From Halichoerus grypus (lineage: Eukaryota; Chordata; Mammalia; Carnivora; Phocidae): a stretch of 64,000 nucleotides of DNA. Positions within the stretch are counted from its first letter, which is position 1. Each line of letters opens with the position of its first letter. The stretch is taken from positions 125,048,131-125,112,130 of the forward strand of contig NC_135714.1 in NCBI RefSeq assembly GCF_964656455.1. The letters are read 5' to 3'. The translations under genes and the position numbers were made by a program. The notes under the pieces were generated by a model. It made no database searches. It was not told where the DNA came from and was given only the letters and a program-made list of their open reading frames with translations. Below are positions 46,258-59,170 of the stretch, piece by piece.

Positions 46258-47876
46258 GGGATTGTTTTCTTAATTACTCTTTCTGATAGATTGTTGTTAG
46301 TGTATAGGAATGCAACAAATTTTCATATGTTAATTTTGTACTTTGAAACTTTACTGAATTCATTTATTAGTTCTAACAGTTTTTTGGTGGAGTCTTTAGG
46401 ATTTTCTATATATAAAGTCATGTTGTCCACAAATAGTGACAGTTTTACCTCTTTTTTCCATTTTGGATACCTTCATTTCTTTTCCTTGCCCAATTGCTGT
46501 GGCTAGGACTTCCAATACTATGTTAAATAAAAGCGGTGAGAATGGGCATCCTTGTCTTATTCCTGATCTTAGAGGAAAAGTTTTCAGTTTTTCACTATTG
46601 AGTATAATATTAGCTGTGGGCTTGTCATATATGGCCTTTACTATGTTGAGGTTCATTCCCTCTATCCTCACTTCCTTGAGAGTTTTTATCATAAATGGAT
46701 GTTGAATTTTGTCAAATGCTTTTTTCTGCATCTGTTGAGATGATTATATTATTTTATCCTACATTTTGTCAATGTGGTGTATCATGTTGATTTTTCTTTA
46801 ATTGACCCACTGGTTGTTCAGTATCATGTTGTTAATCTCTATATATTTGTGAATTTTCTGGGTTTTTTTTTTTTTCTTGTAATTCATTTCTGGTTTCATA
46901 CCATTGTAGTCAGAAAAGATGTTTTATTTGATTTCAATCTTCTTAAATTTATTGAGACTTGTTTTGTGCTGTAACATATGATCTGTTGTGAAGAATATTC
47001 CCTGTGCTCTTGAGAAGAATGTGTATTCTGTTGCTTTTTATGGAATGTTCTGTATATATCTATTATGTGCAACTGGTCTAATGTGTCATTTAAGGATGAT
47101 GTTTCCTTATTGATTTTCTGTCTAATGATCTATTTATTGATGTAAGTGGGGTAATAAAATCCCCTATTTTGTTGTAGTGCTGTCACTTTCTCCCTTTAGA
47201 TCTGTTAATATTTGCTTTAGATATTTAGGTCCTCCTATATTATATGCATAAATATTTAAAAATGTCATATCCTCTTGTTGGATTGATCCCTTTATCATTA
47301 TGTAATTCCCTTCTTTGTTTTTATTACAGTTTTTGTTTTAAAGCTTATTTTGTCTAATGTCAGTTTAGCTACCCCAGCTTTCTTTTGGTTTACCAATTGT
47401 ATGAAACATCCTTTTTATCCCTTCACTTTCAGTCTGTGTGTATCCTTACATCTAAAGTGAGTCTCTTATAGGCAGCATATAGATGGGTCTTTATTTTTTT
47501 ATTATTCATTTAGCCACATTGTGTCTTTTGACTGGAGAATTTAATCCATTTACATCTAAAGTAATTATTGACAGGTATGTGCTTATTGCCATTTTTTAAA
47601 CTGTTTTCTGGCTGCTTTGTAGTTCCTCTATATTCCTGTCTTCTTCTTTTGCTTTCTTCCCTTGTGGTTTGATGACTTTCTTTAGTGTTATGCTTAGATT
47701 CCTTTCTTATTATCTTTTGTGTATCTACTATAAGTTTTTACTTTGTGGTTACCATGAGGGGCACATATAACAGCTTATATATATAACAGTTTATTTTAAG
47801 TTGACAGCAACTTAAGTTTGAATACATTCTAAAACTCTACATTTTTACTGCCTCCCACTCCACCTCTTATGTTTTT

Positions 47877-48062
47877 TTTTTATTTTTTTAAAAATTTATT
47901 TATTCATGAGAGTCAGAGAGAGAGATAGAGAGAGGCAGCAGCAGAGGGAGAAGCAGGCTCCCTGCCTAGCAGGGAGCCCGATGCGGGACTCGATCCCAGG
48001 ACCCTGGGATCGTGACCTGAGCCGAAGGCAGATGCTTAACCATCTGAGCCACCCAGGTGTCC
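47877..48062 (-). mobile_element. Can-SINE inserted in old L1
   Basis: A perfect 19-bp duplication, CTCCACCTCTTATGTTTTT, is at 47858-47876 and 48063-48081. The head complement 'gagccacccaggtgtcc' is at the right end. Confidence 0.96.
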
Positions 48063-50739
48063 CTCCACCTCTTATGTTTTTGATGTCACATTTTACATCT
48101 TTTTATTTTTTGTACTCCTTAACTAATTATTGTAGTTATTTTCACTAGTTTTGTCTTTTAACCTTCATATGAGTTTTATCAGTGACTAACCCATTATCTT
48201 TACTATATATTTACCTTTACCAATGAGATTTATACTTTAATATGTTTGCTTGTTACTAATTAATGCCTTTTTTTTTTTTAGCTTAAAGTAGTTCCTTTAA
48301 CATTTCTTTTAAATCCAGTTTGTGATGATAAACTTCTCTAGCTTTTGCTTGTCTGGAAAACTTTTTATCTCTCTTTCAATTCCGAATGATAACCTTGCCA
48401 AGTGGAGTATTTTTGGCTGCAACTTTTTTCCTTTCAGCACTTTGAATATATTATTTGCCTCCCTCTCACTTGCAAAGATTCTGTTGAAAAATCTGCTGAT
48501 AGTCTTTGGGGTTTCCCTTGTATGTAACAACTTGCTTTTCTCTTGCTCCTTTTAAAATTCTCTCTTTATCTTTAACTTTTGATATTTTAATTGTAATGTA
48601 TCTTGGTGAGGATCTTTCTGGGTTCATTTTAGTTGAATTTATCTGGGATTCCTGGATATGGATGTCTATTTTTCTCCCATGTTAGGTAAGCTTTCAGCAA
48701 TTTATTTCTTCAAATGAGTTTTCTCCCCCTTTCTCTCTCTCTGGTCTCTTCTGGGACCCTTAAATTATAAATATTATTCTGTTTGTTGTTGTCTCCAAGG
48801 TCTTCTAAGCTATCTTCCCTTTTTAAAATTCTTCTTTCTTTTTGCTGCTCTATTTAGGTGAGTTCCACTGCCCTGTCTTCTAGATCACTGATCCTTTCTT
48901 CTGCTTCACCTAGTTTGATGTTGAACCACTCTAGTGTATTTTTCACTTCAGTTATTGTATTCTTCAGCTCTGTGAGTCCTGTTTACTTCTGCGCTTTCTT
49001 ATATTTTCTATCTCTTTGGTGAAGTTCTCACTGTGTTCATCCATTCTTCTCCCAAGTCGTTGAGTATCTTAATTATATTACTTTTGACTCTTTATCAGGT
49101 AAATTACTTATCTCTATTTCATTAAATTTTTGACTGCGGTTTTATCTTGCTTTTTCATTTGGATCATAATCCTCTGTTTCCTCCCCCCCCCCTTTTTTTT
49201 GATTCTCTATGTTTGTTTCTATGTATTAGGTGAAACACTACCTCTTCCAGTCTTGAAGGAGTGGACTTGTATAAGAGGTGAATCTTGTTGTTCAACATTG
49301 CTCTAACTCTTGGTTGTCTCTTGAACCTTTGTGATTACCTGAGCAGCATGATTTGTTCTTGATAGGTGCAAGGGGTTGAAGTGTGCCAAGACCTGTCAGT
49401 TTTCCAAAGGGAGGGATCTCAGTCAGCACCTACTTTCAGGCTGATTGGAAGCCAGATGCTCAGGCAGCAGCTTTAAAGTATTCAACTATATATAGTCCTA
49501 TGGGGCTATAATTGTAAACCCTGCAGACCTTCAGAACAGGTGACCCAAAGGTGTCCCTTGGGTGACAGTTGCAAAATTTGAGGCTTCCAATGAGTGTATA
49601 AGCTCCTTTCTGTGAGGTACCAGTGCACTGTAGGAAGGCCTAAAGAATTCAGAAAGATGGCCCCACATGGCCTATATTCCCTGAGAGCACCTTTGCAGCC
49701 TTCTAGGGATGTGGCAAACTTGAAGTTTGCCCTTCAAACTCAAGTCCCAGGATGAGTAAATAGGACTCTTTCACGGAAAGATTGGGAGTGTGTTTCAGTC
49801 TTCATTCTCTGTAGTACTCTGGGGATGGTAACCTGCCAGGAACTGTCTCTCTGTTACAGTCCCATGGGTTCCAGGAATGCAAGCCCCTCTGGCTGTCAGA
49901 GCCAGGTGACTGAGGAGCATCTCCTATGTAGACTTCATGTGTCCAACAGTTTTAGCAAGGCAGCAGGAGAGCACAGAGCTGGGGCGCACTTGCTTGAGCT
50001 ATCAAGGTAGAGAGAGTGCAAAAATGGCACCCGCCTGTGCCTCAGCCTGGAGAGAGTCCCATAGGCCTCTGCCCCTCCAGCATATGCTTTAAGATTAGCA
50101 AACTTCACATATAGTCTATGTACTTTTCAAATTGTTACTTTTGTGCTGGTCCCTGGGGTAAGTCACTCTGCATACAAGCTCTTCAAGAGAAGTACTCTAG
50201 TTCCCTATAGCCCTTTGGGTTTCCTGGATGTCAGCCTTATTGGTTTTCAAAGCCAGACATTTTTGGGGCTTGTCTCTCCATTGCAGGTTGGGGTGGCTGA
50301 TGTGGGGCATGAATCCCTCATTCCTCAGGGAGAAGTTACAGATTTGTGAAATCACTCCCAATTATGGATTGCTATGTTGCAGGTGGGCTTTTGATAAGAA
50401 TGCATCTCAGCCTCTCCCACTCATCTAGATGTGGGTCTTTTACTGTTTATTGTAAAGGAGCTGTTCAGCTAGTTTTCAGATCTTTTTCAGAAAGAACTAT
50501 TCTGTATGTAGCTATAGATTCAGTGTGTCTATGGGAGGTGAGTTCAGGATCTTCAAATGCCACCATCTTGGATGCCCTCTCTTAAGCTGCCTTTAAATAC
50601 TGACTAAAATTAAATATTTTGTCTACATGCTATTTTTCTATGATCTGTATGGAAATAAACACAGCAACTCTGAGGAACAACTGCATGATTATCCCATAGT
50701 CTTTGATTTATACTAAAAATTTAATAAAACTAGTCTTCA

Positions 50740-50815
50740 AATGTCAAAAAAAGAGGGGTGAGTTGTATGGTATATGACTTATATCTCAATAAAGCTGTTT
50801 TTTTAAAAAAAAAAC
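50740..50815 (+). mobile_element. L1M 3' terminal scrap
   Basis: 'gtatggtatatgacttatatctcaataaagctgtt' plus an A run matches the last 40 bp of the ancient L1 at 39407-40053. Only the terminus is present. Confidence 0.65.
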
Positions 50816-51509
50816 CTTTAAAAAGTTTATAAAAGGTGAATAGTAGTTTGTTCTTGCAAGTGTCCCTTAGCTGTGAAATCTTAGGTGTCACTAAAGTCAT
50901 CTATACAAGTTGTTATAAACGTACTGGCAAAATGCTTAGAATGACATACAGTTATTACCAGAGTGCTTAGCATATACCAAGCTTCATATATTTTTTAAAT
51001 AAAGGAATGGCTGGAAATTTGAGAAGGGAAACGCTTATGCATACTCATAAAAATTAAGCTCCCAGGTAAATTGTGAGTATATCAGTCATTGGATGTTTGG
51101 AGTCCATGACTGTCAACTCTTGTCTCCTGGATATTTTGGTAACATCAAGAACATCTTTTTATTTCAGTAACTTCCTTGAGAGACTATCAAATGCCCTACA
51201 ATGTGCTAGTTGCTGGGGAATATGGTTCCTGCCCTTAAAGCCTTTCACTGTCAACTTGGGGAGATAATTTCTTCTAAGTGATGTCATCTAATGATGAGGC
51301 TAATGGCAATTTTGGAATTCCTCTTTAGGAAACTCCTGCATAGTAGAGTGGTGTAAAGCATTCATAAGTAATTTAATGAATTTTATTTCAAAAATCAGGT
51401 TACCCATAGGGATTATTTACTACATTTTCTAAATGTGACTCTAAATTCTTTTGACTGTTTCCAGAGACCAAACCCACCTCTCAAACAATGATGTGCTATT
51501 TTGAATATA

Positions 51510-51546
51510 TGTGTGTGTGTGAGTGTGTGTGTGTACACACACATAC
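51510..51546 (+). repeat. (GT)n followed by (AC)n, imperfect palindromic microsatellite
   Basis: gtgtgtgtgagtgtgtgtgtgt runs directly into acacacacatac, so the strand can fold back on itself. Confidence 0.85.
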
Positions 51547-51734
51547 ATTTTGACATACATATCAAAAGCATATGCCACAAGCTCAGAAATCATTTCAAAA
51601 GAGTTTAATTTTAAACAGGTAGTGTCAGGATTAGAGGTATCAACTTGCATAACCTCCCAAGATTTGATGAGGATAATGTTCATTTTCATAGATAAACTAT
51701 GGTATGTTTGCAAAAATAAGTTAGATTGCTTTAC

Positions 51735-51936
51735 AGATTTATTTATTTTATTTGAGAGAGAGAGCGAGCGAGCAAGCACATGTGGGGTGAGGGAGGGGGT
51801 AGAGGGAGAAGGAGATAAGTAGACCCCTTGCTGAATGAAGAGCCCCAGGTGGGGCTCAATCCCAGGACCCTGAGATCATGACCTGAGCCGAAATCAAGAG
51901 ACAGAGGCATAACAGACTGAGCCACCCAGGTGCCCT
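51735..51936 (-). mobile_element. Can-SINE (SINEC), inverted
   Basis: The complement of the A-rich tail (acagatttatttattttatttgag) is followed by (GA)n with gcgagcgagc, and then the head complement 'gagccacccaggtgccct'. I saw no clear duplication. Confidence 0.93.
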
Positions 51937-52148
51937 GCCAAGTGTTACTTTTTGAAAATCTTCCATTATGCAATGAATGAAATGCCATAATGTGAACATA
52001 CACTCTGCAAGACAGACGGCACGTTAAGTCCTGGTGTCTGGCTTTTAGGGGGCAGGGTCAAAGAACTAACACTTTTTGTTTACTTGAGTGCCAGGTACTA
52101 TCAGATGCATTCTTTTTTCCTTTTTTATTTGTAAAAGAATGCTCTGTG

Positions 52149-52345
52149 GGGACGCCTGGGTGGCTCAGTCGTTAAGCGTCTGCCTTCGGCTCAGGTCATG
52201 ATCCCAGGGTCCTGGGATCGAGCCCCACATCGGGCTCCCTCCTCTGCGGGAAGCCTGCTTCTCTCTCTCCCACTCCCCCTGCTTGTGTTCCCTCTCTCGC
52301 TGTGTCTCTCTCTGTCAAATAAATAAATAAAATCTTAAAAAAAAA

Positions 52346-52376
<31 letters not shown>
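52149..52376 (+). mobile_element. Can-SINE with doubled poly-A tail
   Basis: The head ggacgcctgggtggctcag starts the copy. The tail aaataaataaataaaatctt is followed by two A runs separated by 'ttt'. A perfect 16-bp duplication, AAAAGAATGCTCTGTG, is at 52133-52148 and 52377-52392. It looks young. Confidence 0.96.
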
Positions 52377-52382
<6 letters not shown>

Positions 52383-55300
52383 ATGCTCTGTGTATCAGAA
52401 GTAGAATGGAATTTCACATCCCTGAAGTTGTGAATATTGCTGTTTATGATTCTGTTCTCATTTTTTTCATAACAAAATCATGAATAATTTTCTTCCACAT
52501 TTAGGCATAGCTCAATTCTCCAGAAAAATTATGAATTGTTTGAGGAATATTTCAAATGCAGACATGGAGTAAAGTACCATGAGAGATGCACTTACAAATT
52601 TAAATATTTGTTTTGTGGGACAACTAAAATGGTATTGAGAGAACTGGAGGGTATAAAATTATTAATAAATAAAATAGTCCACTATTTAGAATTTTGAGCA
52701 AACTTGTGGATTTCTAGGACTAAAAATGTCTTATCAAATTGATGTGAACTCTCCAAGCTCTTTCTTGGACTGTAATATTCAAGAAAAAAAGTTGATGATA
52801 TAAGAAAAAAAAAAGTAGAGACTTCTTTGAATATCACTTTAAAACCTCAGGGAAAAATTATTATTGTTGTTTAGCTAAAATGGACTCACTGAAGGTTATT
52901 TATTTCATGTTCCTTAAAGCTGATGTATTTTTGATGAAGTACATTTTAGATTAGGCTTGGCAGGCTGAGGATTGTTAAATCACAACATATACAAACAAAA
53001 ACCAAGTTTGGTGAGCAAGAAATACAAAACGTATAAACAAAAGTTTTGCTGGCTGAGTCCAGTTGTTTTTTCCCAAAGCAGCGATAGATTTCCAAAACAT
53101 CTAAAATTATCTAGAACTTGCTCTAACAAATAATGCTAGAGAAAAAGCCTTTCTAGTATAAATTACATGCTCCACTCAATGAAGGTACAGCTCTATAGCC
53201 AGCAAAATTGTTATTACAGCATCTGAAATGTACACATTATGTGTTGCTCAAAGGATTTCCAAATTTCCAAGTTGGCAATAGATTTAGAAGCCAATCTTCC
53301 TTTGGAAGGGACAGAATCAAATATTTTCTTGAAAAGCTACAGATTATTTGTATAAGTTAAAGGATAAGGTTAAAATGTTAGACAAATATTAATTCCAGTT
53401 TTCTATATGCAGTGCACAGGTGCAACTTGAACAGCATATTATATGGTATAATCATTAAATTCATTCAACCAGACCTTAGAGAGTTAAAAACATATATTCT
53501 GAGGAACAGGACTCCTCGGTCCAAAGGATGAGAATGAAACAGTGCAGAATATTTGTGTATCAAGGTGATTCCAGTTTCCAACTGGGAAAACAGGACTGTT
53601 AACACCCACATCCCCTGACAACTGTCCAATTATGTATATCACACTTGGCCTACTGTTTGCAGTAGAAGTAATCAATAAAGGATGTGGTTGAGTGAACATA
53701 GATTTTGGTTGAACCAATGCATGAAAACTTAATCATTTACTCAGAGAGAAGAAATCAAATAGAGCAGAGATGAAACAGCCACTAAGGGGATTGTTGATTG
53801 TGCCACCAAGTTTGTGGGCCACAGATGAAAGTAATAAGGCAAATGGAATCAGTGACAGGAGAAAATGTAAAAAGCTATTCTTAATTTCATGAATTAATAG
53901 AAATGTTTTGATGTATTTTTGGGGGGTCATTTTTAGGAAATTTTGCATCAAAGCCCGGATGTTCCATTTTAAAGAATATATGAAAATTACTAGGGCATGT
54001 CATTTCTCTCAAGCAAAAAGAAATTAATTTTCAGCTGTAACAGAAAGGTAATTTTCACACTTGAAACTTTGTACTGATTGATTGAAAGATCTCCACTGTG
54101 GAAAGTTTTCTAGGAAATAATTTAACCCGAGTTTGCAAGAAAATTTACAATGAGTATGAAATAAACCCAGAGGTAGGCTAGTTGTGACCAATGTGTCTTG
54201 ACCAATTCTCATTTTGGTGATTTTTTCCCCTAGATTCTTTTCAAAAGTCATCCTGATTATTTGGAGAGTCTCGGCATTTCAGTAAAATGAGTTATTTCAG
54301 TAAATGAAGCAAAAAAAAAAAAATGCCATAAAGAAAACTGAGGAATTTTGCTCTCTGTATTTACTCAAATTGTCTGCCTGTGTTAATAATAATATTTACT
54401 TGGTAATTTCTCAACTCACTCTCTCTTTGTTTTATGGACCATAATTCTGGCTTTTATAGCTGTGTCATAGGCAATTTTTATCATTTTAGAATATCAACCC
54501 CTCCTTTTTTTCACTAGTATTCCAAGTGGGGTGGGAAAAGACATTGTAATGCTTATTTCTGTTATGCTCCTTAACCCCTTGTGCAATTAATATTATTCAG
54601 AAAAACAGCAAAAATAACAAACACTGTTTACTATTAAAACCTTCATCAATAGTAACTCTAATGGCATGGCTGGGTCCAGCATTACCAAATGGACAACTCT
54701 GTATTACCAAGTCCTTAGTCTTGAGGGAATATGGCGTGTTTTTCAATTGAAGGCTTAGTATAAATTCTTATAACCATTTTGAAGCTTCTAGCCTTAGAGA
54801 TTATTCACCTTTCATGCACGCTCAGCTGATAGCCTTAGATACACACTTATGCTAGACATGGCTATCCTCGTCCATTTCCTTTAAAGAGATAAAATATATT
54901 TATAGAGATAGGACTACCATTAGTGAAACTCGTGCAATTGCACAGGTTAGGAAAAAGAGATTTAGAGAAGATGTAAAGCTTCATGTGCCGCTTGATTTAT
55001 TTCTCTGCCGCCACTCCCATAATTTCCCCTATTTTGGTTGTGCTTCATTTCTTGCACGTTGCTGCTAATCTGAGGGCAGTTTAGGACCATGAAAGGGATG
55101 TGTGTGTGTGCACGAAAGGTGCCCTTAAAGTGAAATTTTTAAAAAATGACCACAAAATTTGTATCAAGGCATTTTGAGTCATCAGTGGATTTGATTTAAT
55201 ACATCTTCTTAGATAACTAGGGTGTGTTGTCTATCTGAAGAGAGTGTTTGTTTTTGAAACATCCGTCACTTGAGTTATTTTGCACAAATGGTAAAAGAAT

Positions 55301-57530
55301 ATGCTGAGGCTTACACTCCCCTGAATGCTACTCCATAACCACCAACAATGCTGCAAAATGGTAGATTTGGATTGGAAAGCTTGCAGTGTCCCTGGGGGTA
55401 CTTCTTCCCTAAGGCCCCAGAAGAAGCATCTCCTGTATTCTCTTGTATATTACATAACATTATAAAACTAAGAACCCAGTTCTGCCATACAAATCATTGA
55501 TGGCTTCACCAATACTTAGTAGATGGGAATTCTTATAAGTGGAATTTGTTTCATTGGGTATAAAAATGAGGTGGGGATTAATCTTCCTGCCTATTATATG
55601 TTTGCCCCAAGGCAGGTTCCCAGATTGTTGGAATAGAATTTTCCCCATCCCTGCCAAAAACATATCCTACTTTGTGATACATCAAATATAGCTGTATCCT
55701 TTTCCACATCTAAGCCCCAAGTAACACTTCAGCAACCAAATTAAAACATTAAATTGTCTATTATTTTTGCCAATATTTACCAGACTGTTCAACTCTCCCC
55801 TTAGCTTTTACTGTATAGACCAGGAATTCAGATCCTTGAGTGGAGATTAAAATACTCCAAGAGAGACACTTGTCTTTAACAGGTGAGAATTATTTTAAGA
55901 TAATCTCATGCATCCAGAAGTTTAAGAAATAAAAACTAACAGTAACCAAAGCTGCATTCCAACCCTTATGACATAGTAAGTGCTCAATATATGTTTATAA
56001 AAGAAAATATTTTCCCCTGGAGTTTTATCTCTTTAGTCATGTTGGAACACATGTCATTTTGTAAAAATTATTTTATAAACATGTTAAGGGATGCATTTAT
56101 TTAACTGTATAGGTTTAGGCCAGGTCTGCTACTATAAAGCAAGACAAATACCCCAACCATTTTCTACTAATTCTGGGCCATGTTAACAACAGAGTCAAGT
56201 AATTTAATGATCAAAATGAACTGCACCAAAGGACAAAGAATTGGTGTGTTACAAATAGACATTAAATTGAAAACTTATAAATCTCTTCTTTGTGTTCAAA
56301 CGTTTGCTTCTTTCCAGTTGTTACATGGAAAGTAAACGTTTAAGGGATAGCTGGGTTGATTTTCCACAGGCTAGTTACCGATCTCTACTTGGAAGAACCA
56401 CAACACTCACAGGTTGCTTGCTTTACCCACGGCTGGCCCCGCCTTCCTGGAGTAAACAGCCATACTTTCCTTAGAGATACATCTGTGTCCCTAACCACTT
56501 ACCCAGTGATGACTGCATTGTCTTTTATTGGGAATTTTGAAGGGACTTTTCATTCCGTTGGCATGGGTATTTTAATATTTAATTATTTATTTAATTATTA
56601 ATGATTATTATATTGGCAGTGGTAATTATGTAATGATGATGTACTTTCAGTTCACTAGACATTTAATCTTTTAAATGCTTTTTAAATAACAATTTTATCT
56701 TTTAAAAACACTACTTTGTATGTGTTTACAAGCTGAAATACAGGAATTAGAACTTGACATAATCTGTATCTGTTCTTTTTCTTCTTCTTACCGCTACTAA
56801 CTACAACTACGACCAGCACCACCATTATTAAAAAGCCATCTCTTGGGTATAAGATAACATACCAAAAACCAAGGCCTTAATTTTGATAACTTTTCTTATT
56901 CTACCTTGAATTAAATAATAACATTACAACATAATGCAATAATTAAATGGAGTACACAATGATCAGAGTATGAGTAAAGGGCAAATCATATGTTTTCCAC
57001 GGAAAAATCTGCTGTTCAGGTATACTTATATTAAATTTTCTGTTTTAAATGAAATAAAGGGAATATTGTTCTTGCATTCAGTTGTTTATCCAGATATGTA
57101 CGCTCAAAGGAGAGATGTCTTAATGGAAGAAGCAAGACTGAAGCATAAATGAAAACTTTCCTCCAAGAAGAGATCCGGAAAGGTTACGCTGAGCCACGGT
57201 TACTGAAGCGTACTATATATTTCTGTGCTCTCTGCTTTTTTAACCTGTGAGATGTGACCTGATTTTTCCCTTTCATTCAAGGTCATCACTAAACTTACAG
57301 AAAATCAAAAATAAAATAGTACAAAGGAGGCATAGACAAAGGGGAGTTTAGGTGCATATTTTAAAATACCACATTGGTTTAAAATAACTTATGATGAAAG
57401 GGTCACTTAAGAAGGGCACTGCTTAAAATTTAAGCAGGCAGTAATGGAAAGCGACAGACCTCAAACAATTTAAGTCTTTCACAGCTGAGTGAATTCACAG
57501 TGACAGCAAGACAAGGATGTGCTAACTTAC

Positions 57531-57622
57531 CTCTGCAGGACCTTGGCTATTGCTTCATAGGCTCTCCCCAGGCTGAGATCATCATCCAGGTCTGTGGAGA
57601 TTTTACTGTAAGTGTTAAGGAC
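57531..57622 (-). CDS. TTC29: TTC29 internal coding exon (TPR region), most upstream exon in window
   Basis: This 92-nt exon starts after a pyrimidine-rich acceptor (ttcttttcctgatag) and ends at a strong donor (CAGAG|gtaagt). It opens in phase 0 and ends in phase 2. It encodes 30 residues beginning VLNTYSKIS and containing LGRAYEAIAKVL, a TPR helix-like pattern with spaced small and aromatic residues. The split codon AG|C is completed exactly by the exon at 39213. TTC29 is a tetratricopeptide-repeat protein of cilia and sperm flagella; human loss-of-function variants are linked to sperm flagellar defects (established knowledge). The assignment rests on recalled similarity to mammalian TTC29, not on a search. 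Exons encoding the N-terminal half must lie above position 64000. Confidence 0.85.
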
Positions 57623-58641
57623 CTATCAGGAAAAGAAATACGTATTAAATATACAGCAAGGCCAGATTCACTGATATTTCATTTCATAACAGAAAAGATG
57701 AAAATTAATAGTTGTTTTTAATGTCTCCATAAAATATTTTTTGTTTATTAAAAATTCATGTTGGTTTGGTTTATTTTTATCTATAGCATAACTTGTTTCA
57801 CAGCAATGTCTTTAAGCCATGACAGTGAGGTCTTACTTTTGTAAAAATAATTCTTTTCTTGCACAATCCCAAATCTTCCAATTTATAGAACTTAGGTGTG
57901 AATAAATAATTGAATGGTTCACAACATTATTTTAAAATATGGTACTATTATCTAAGGTAATAGAAGGCAGATTATAATATTCTACTGGGGTAGCTTAAAT
58001 ATCACTTTTCTTTCTATAAATAGCTGTTTTGAAAAGCATGAATTTAGGTGCTAGGCAATTTCTAAATCTATCATTTTATTAGAAGCATATCTCATAGTTT
58101 GTGCATGGATTCGGTATACACTAAAAATATTTCTTAAAAATGTACTTCATTACCAACAATCTCTTCAATAATCAAAAGATTATGGCTGCCACCGCCAAAC
58201 ATATGATCTTAATTTAATTTAACACTGACACTGTCTTTATGGTATAATTTCCCTTTTTATTCTTTTTCTCTTTCAGTGGCCAGAAGGAGGAAAATATGTA
58301 AAACAAAATTCCTATTCTTTCTTCTTCCTTCATTGTTACTTGACCCAACCTATTACACACATGAGGACACAGGAAATCTCCAAAGACCTCTATGGAAATC
58401 CTTTTTGCACATTTTCTAAAACAGAATTAGTGAAAGTCATTTGACAGCGTTCGGAGAGAGAGTCAGGGTGAGGGAGGACGTAAATTCGTGCTGTGTGCTA
58501 CTGCCTGAATTAGGCAGCTTTGAAGATTTAAGTATTAGAGGCAGTGTTGATATTTGACTTTACTTTCTTAAGGTTAATATTTGGGAAATAATTTCAATGA
58601 GGCCATCATGATACCTCATAAAATTTGTTTTTGTTTTTCTT

Positions 58642-58669
58642 TGTGTGTGTGTGTGTGTGTGTGTGTGTG
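58642..58669 (+). repeat. (TG)14 microsatellite
   Basis: An uninterrupted run of 14 TG units. Confidence 0.96.
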
Positions 58670-59074
58670 GTTTATAAGTGACTGCTTGCTAGAACGCTGG
58701 TATTAAAACTTACTGATACATATTGATCCAGGGTTTTAATTCCTGTTAAACCTGCAAAGTTCAAAATTTTGATTCTTATTTTTAAGCCTCTTAATATGCC
58801 TTGTATAAACCTGAGAACAGTCTCTTCACTTTGTTTTGCATAACTGACAGCACCTGCATTAAGTCTGATATAACTTGGCATAGACCTTTCTGAGCGAAGG
58901 GGCAGAGTTCATGAATTTTGTGAATTTATAAGAGACCTTATTGAATCCAAATATCAAAATATTTAGAAAGAGACCTTCTAGTGTCTTTTTTGGTCCATAC
59001 ATCTTTATATGACATTCTAGAACTTCAAGATTGAATATTATTATACTTCCTGCCAAAAAGAATTTGTTCATTCC

Positions 59075-59170
59075 ACAAATATCGTTACTGTCTACCAGGT
59101 GCTATGTTAGACCCTAAGAAATCTTAAATAGAGGGGAACATGCTTGCAGCCCTGACGGCATTTACAGTCT
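59075..59170 (+). repeat. Ancient repeat fragment, family uncertain
   Basis: 'ttcattccacaaatatcgttactgtctaccaggtgctatgttagaccc' and 'ttgcagccctgacggcatttacagtcttgtgg' follow the same motif order as the copies near 19015 and 62940. Confidence 0.5.

Larger units (their letters stand above)
44199..48050 (-). pseudogene. Old L1 ORF2 remnant
   Basis: The longest surviving block (46396-46731) holds RT sequence with AFDKIQHPFMIKTLKEV and [19 protein letters not shown]. The following catalytic region reads CGQHDFIY, so the FADD motif is lost. The C-terminal end of ORF2 is spread over short frames around 44199-44839. Three SINEs split it. It is only a fossil. Confidence 0.85.
43905..50581 (-). mobile_element. 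Old LINE-1 (L1M-type), near full length, with three SINE insertions
   Basis: Read on the minus strand, it has a 5' end with ATCCAAGATGGTGGC (50581-50563), a leader, a decayed ORF1 (48309-48530 keeps ILHLARLSFGIEREIKSF), a decayed ORF2 and an old 3' UTR ending near 43905. SINEs at 45491, 46064 and 47877 interrupt it. Removing them leaves about 6.1 kb, normal for full-length L1. It carries many more stops than copies A and B. Confidence 0.9.
39214..57530 (-). other. TTC29: TTC29 intron between exons at 57531 and 39213
   Basis: This 18,317-bp intron holds an ancient plus-strand L1 (39407-40053), a SINE (41468), a Tigger-like transposon fossil (41685-42389), an L1 3' fragment (42935-43634), an old near-full-length L1 (43905-50581) with three SINEs, an L1 3' scrap (50740-50815) and SINEs at 51735 and 52149. 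I recognise nothing in 40054-41450, 42393-42925, 50816-51500 and 52393-57530. The last is the longest repeat-poor stretch in the window. Confidence 0.8.

Noticed and set aside
58672..59071. Two overlapping minus-strand frames considered as another TTC29 exon
   Set aside because: The peptides show no TPR pattern, and no donor and acceptor in a matching phase were seen.
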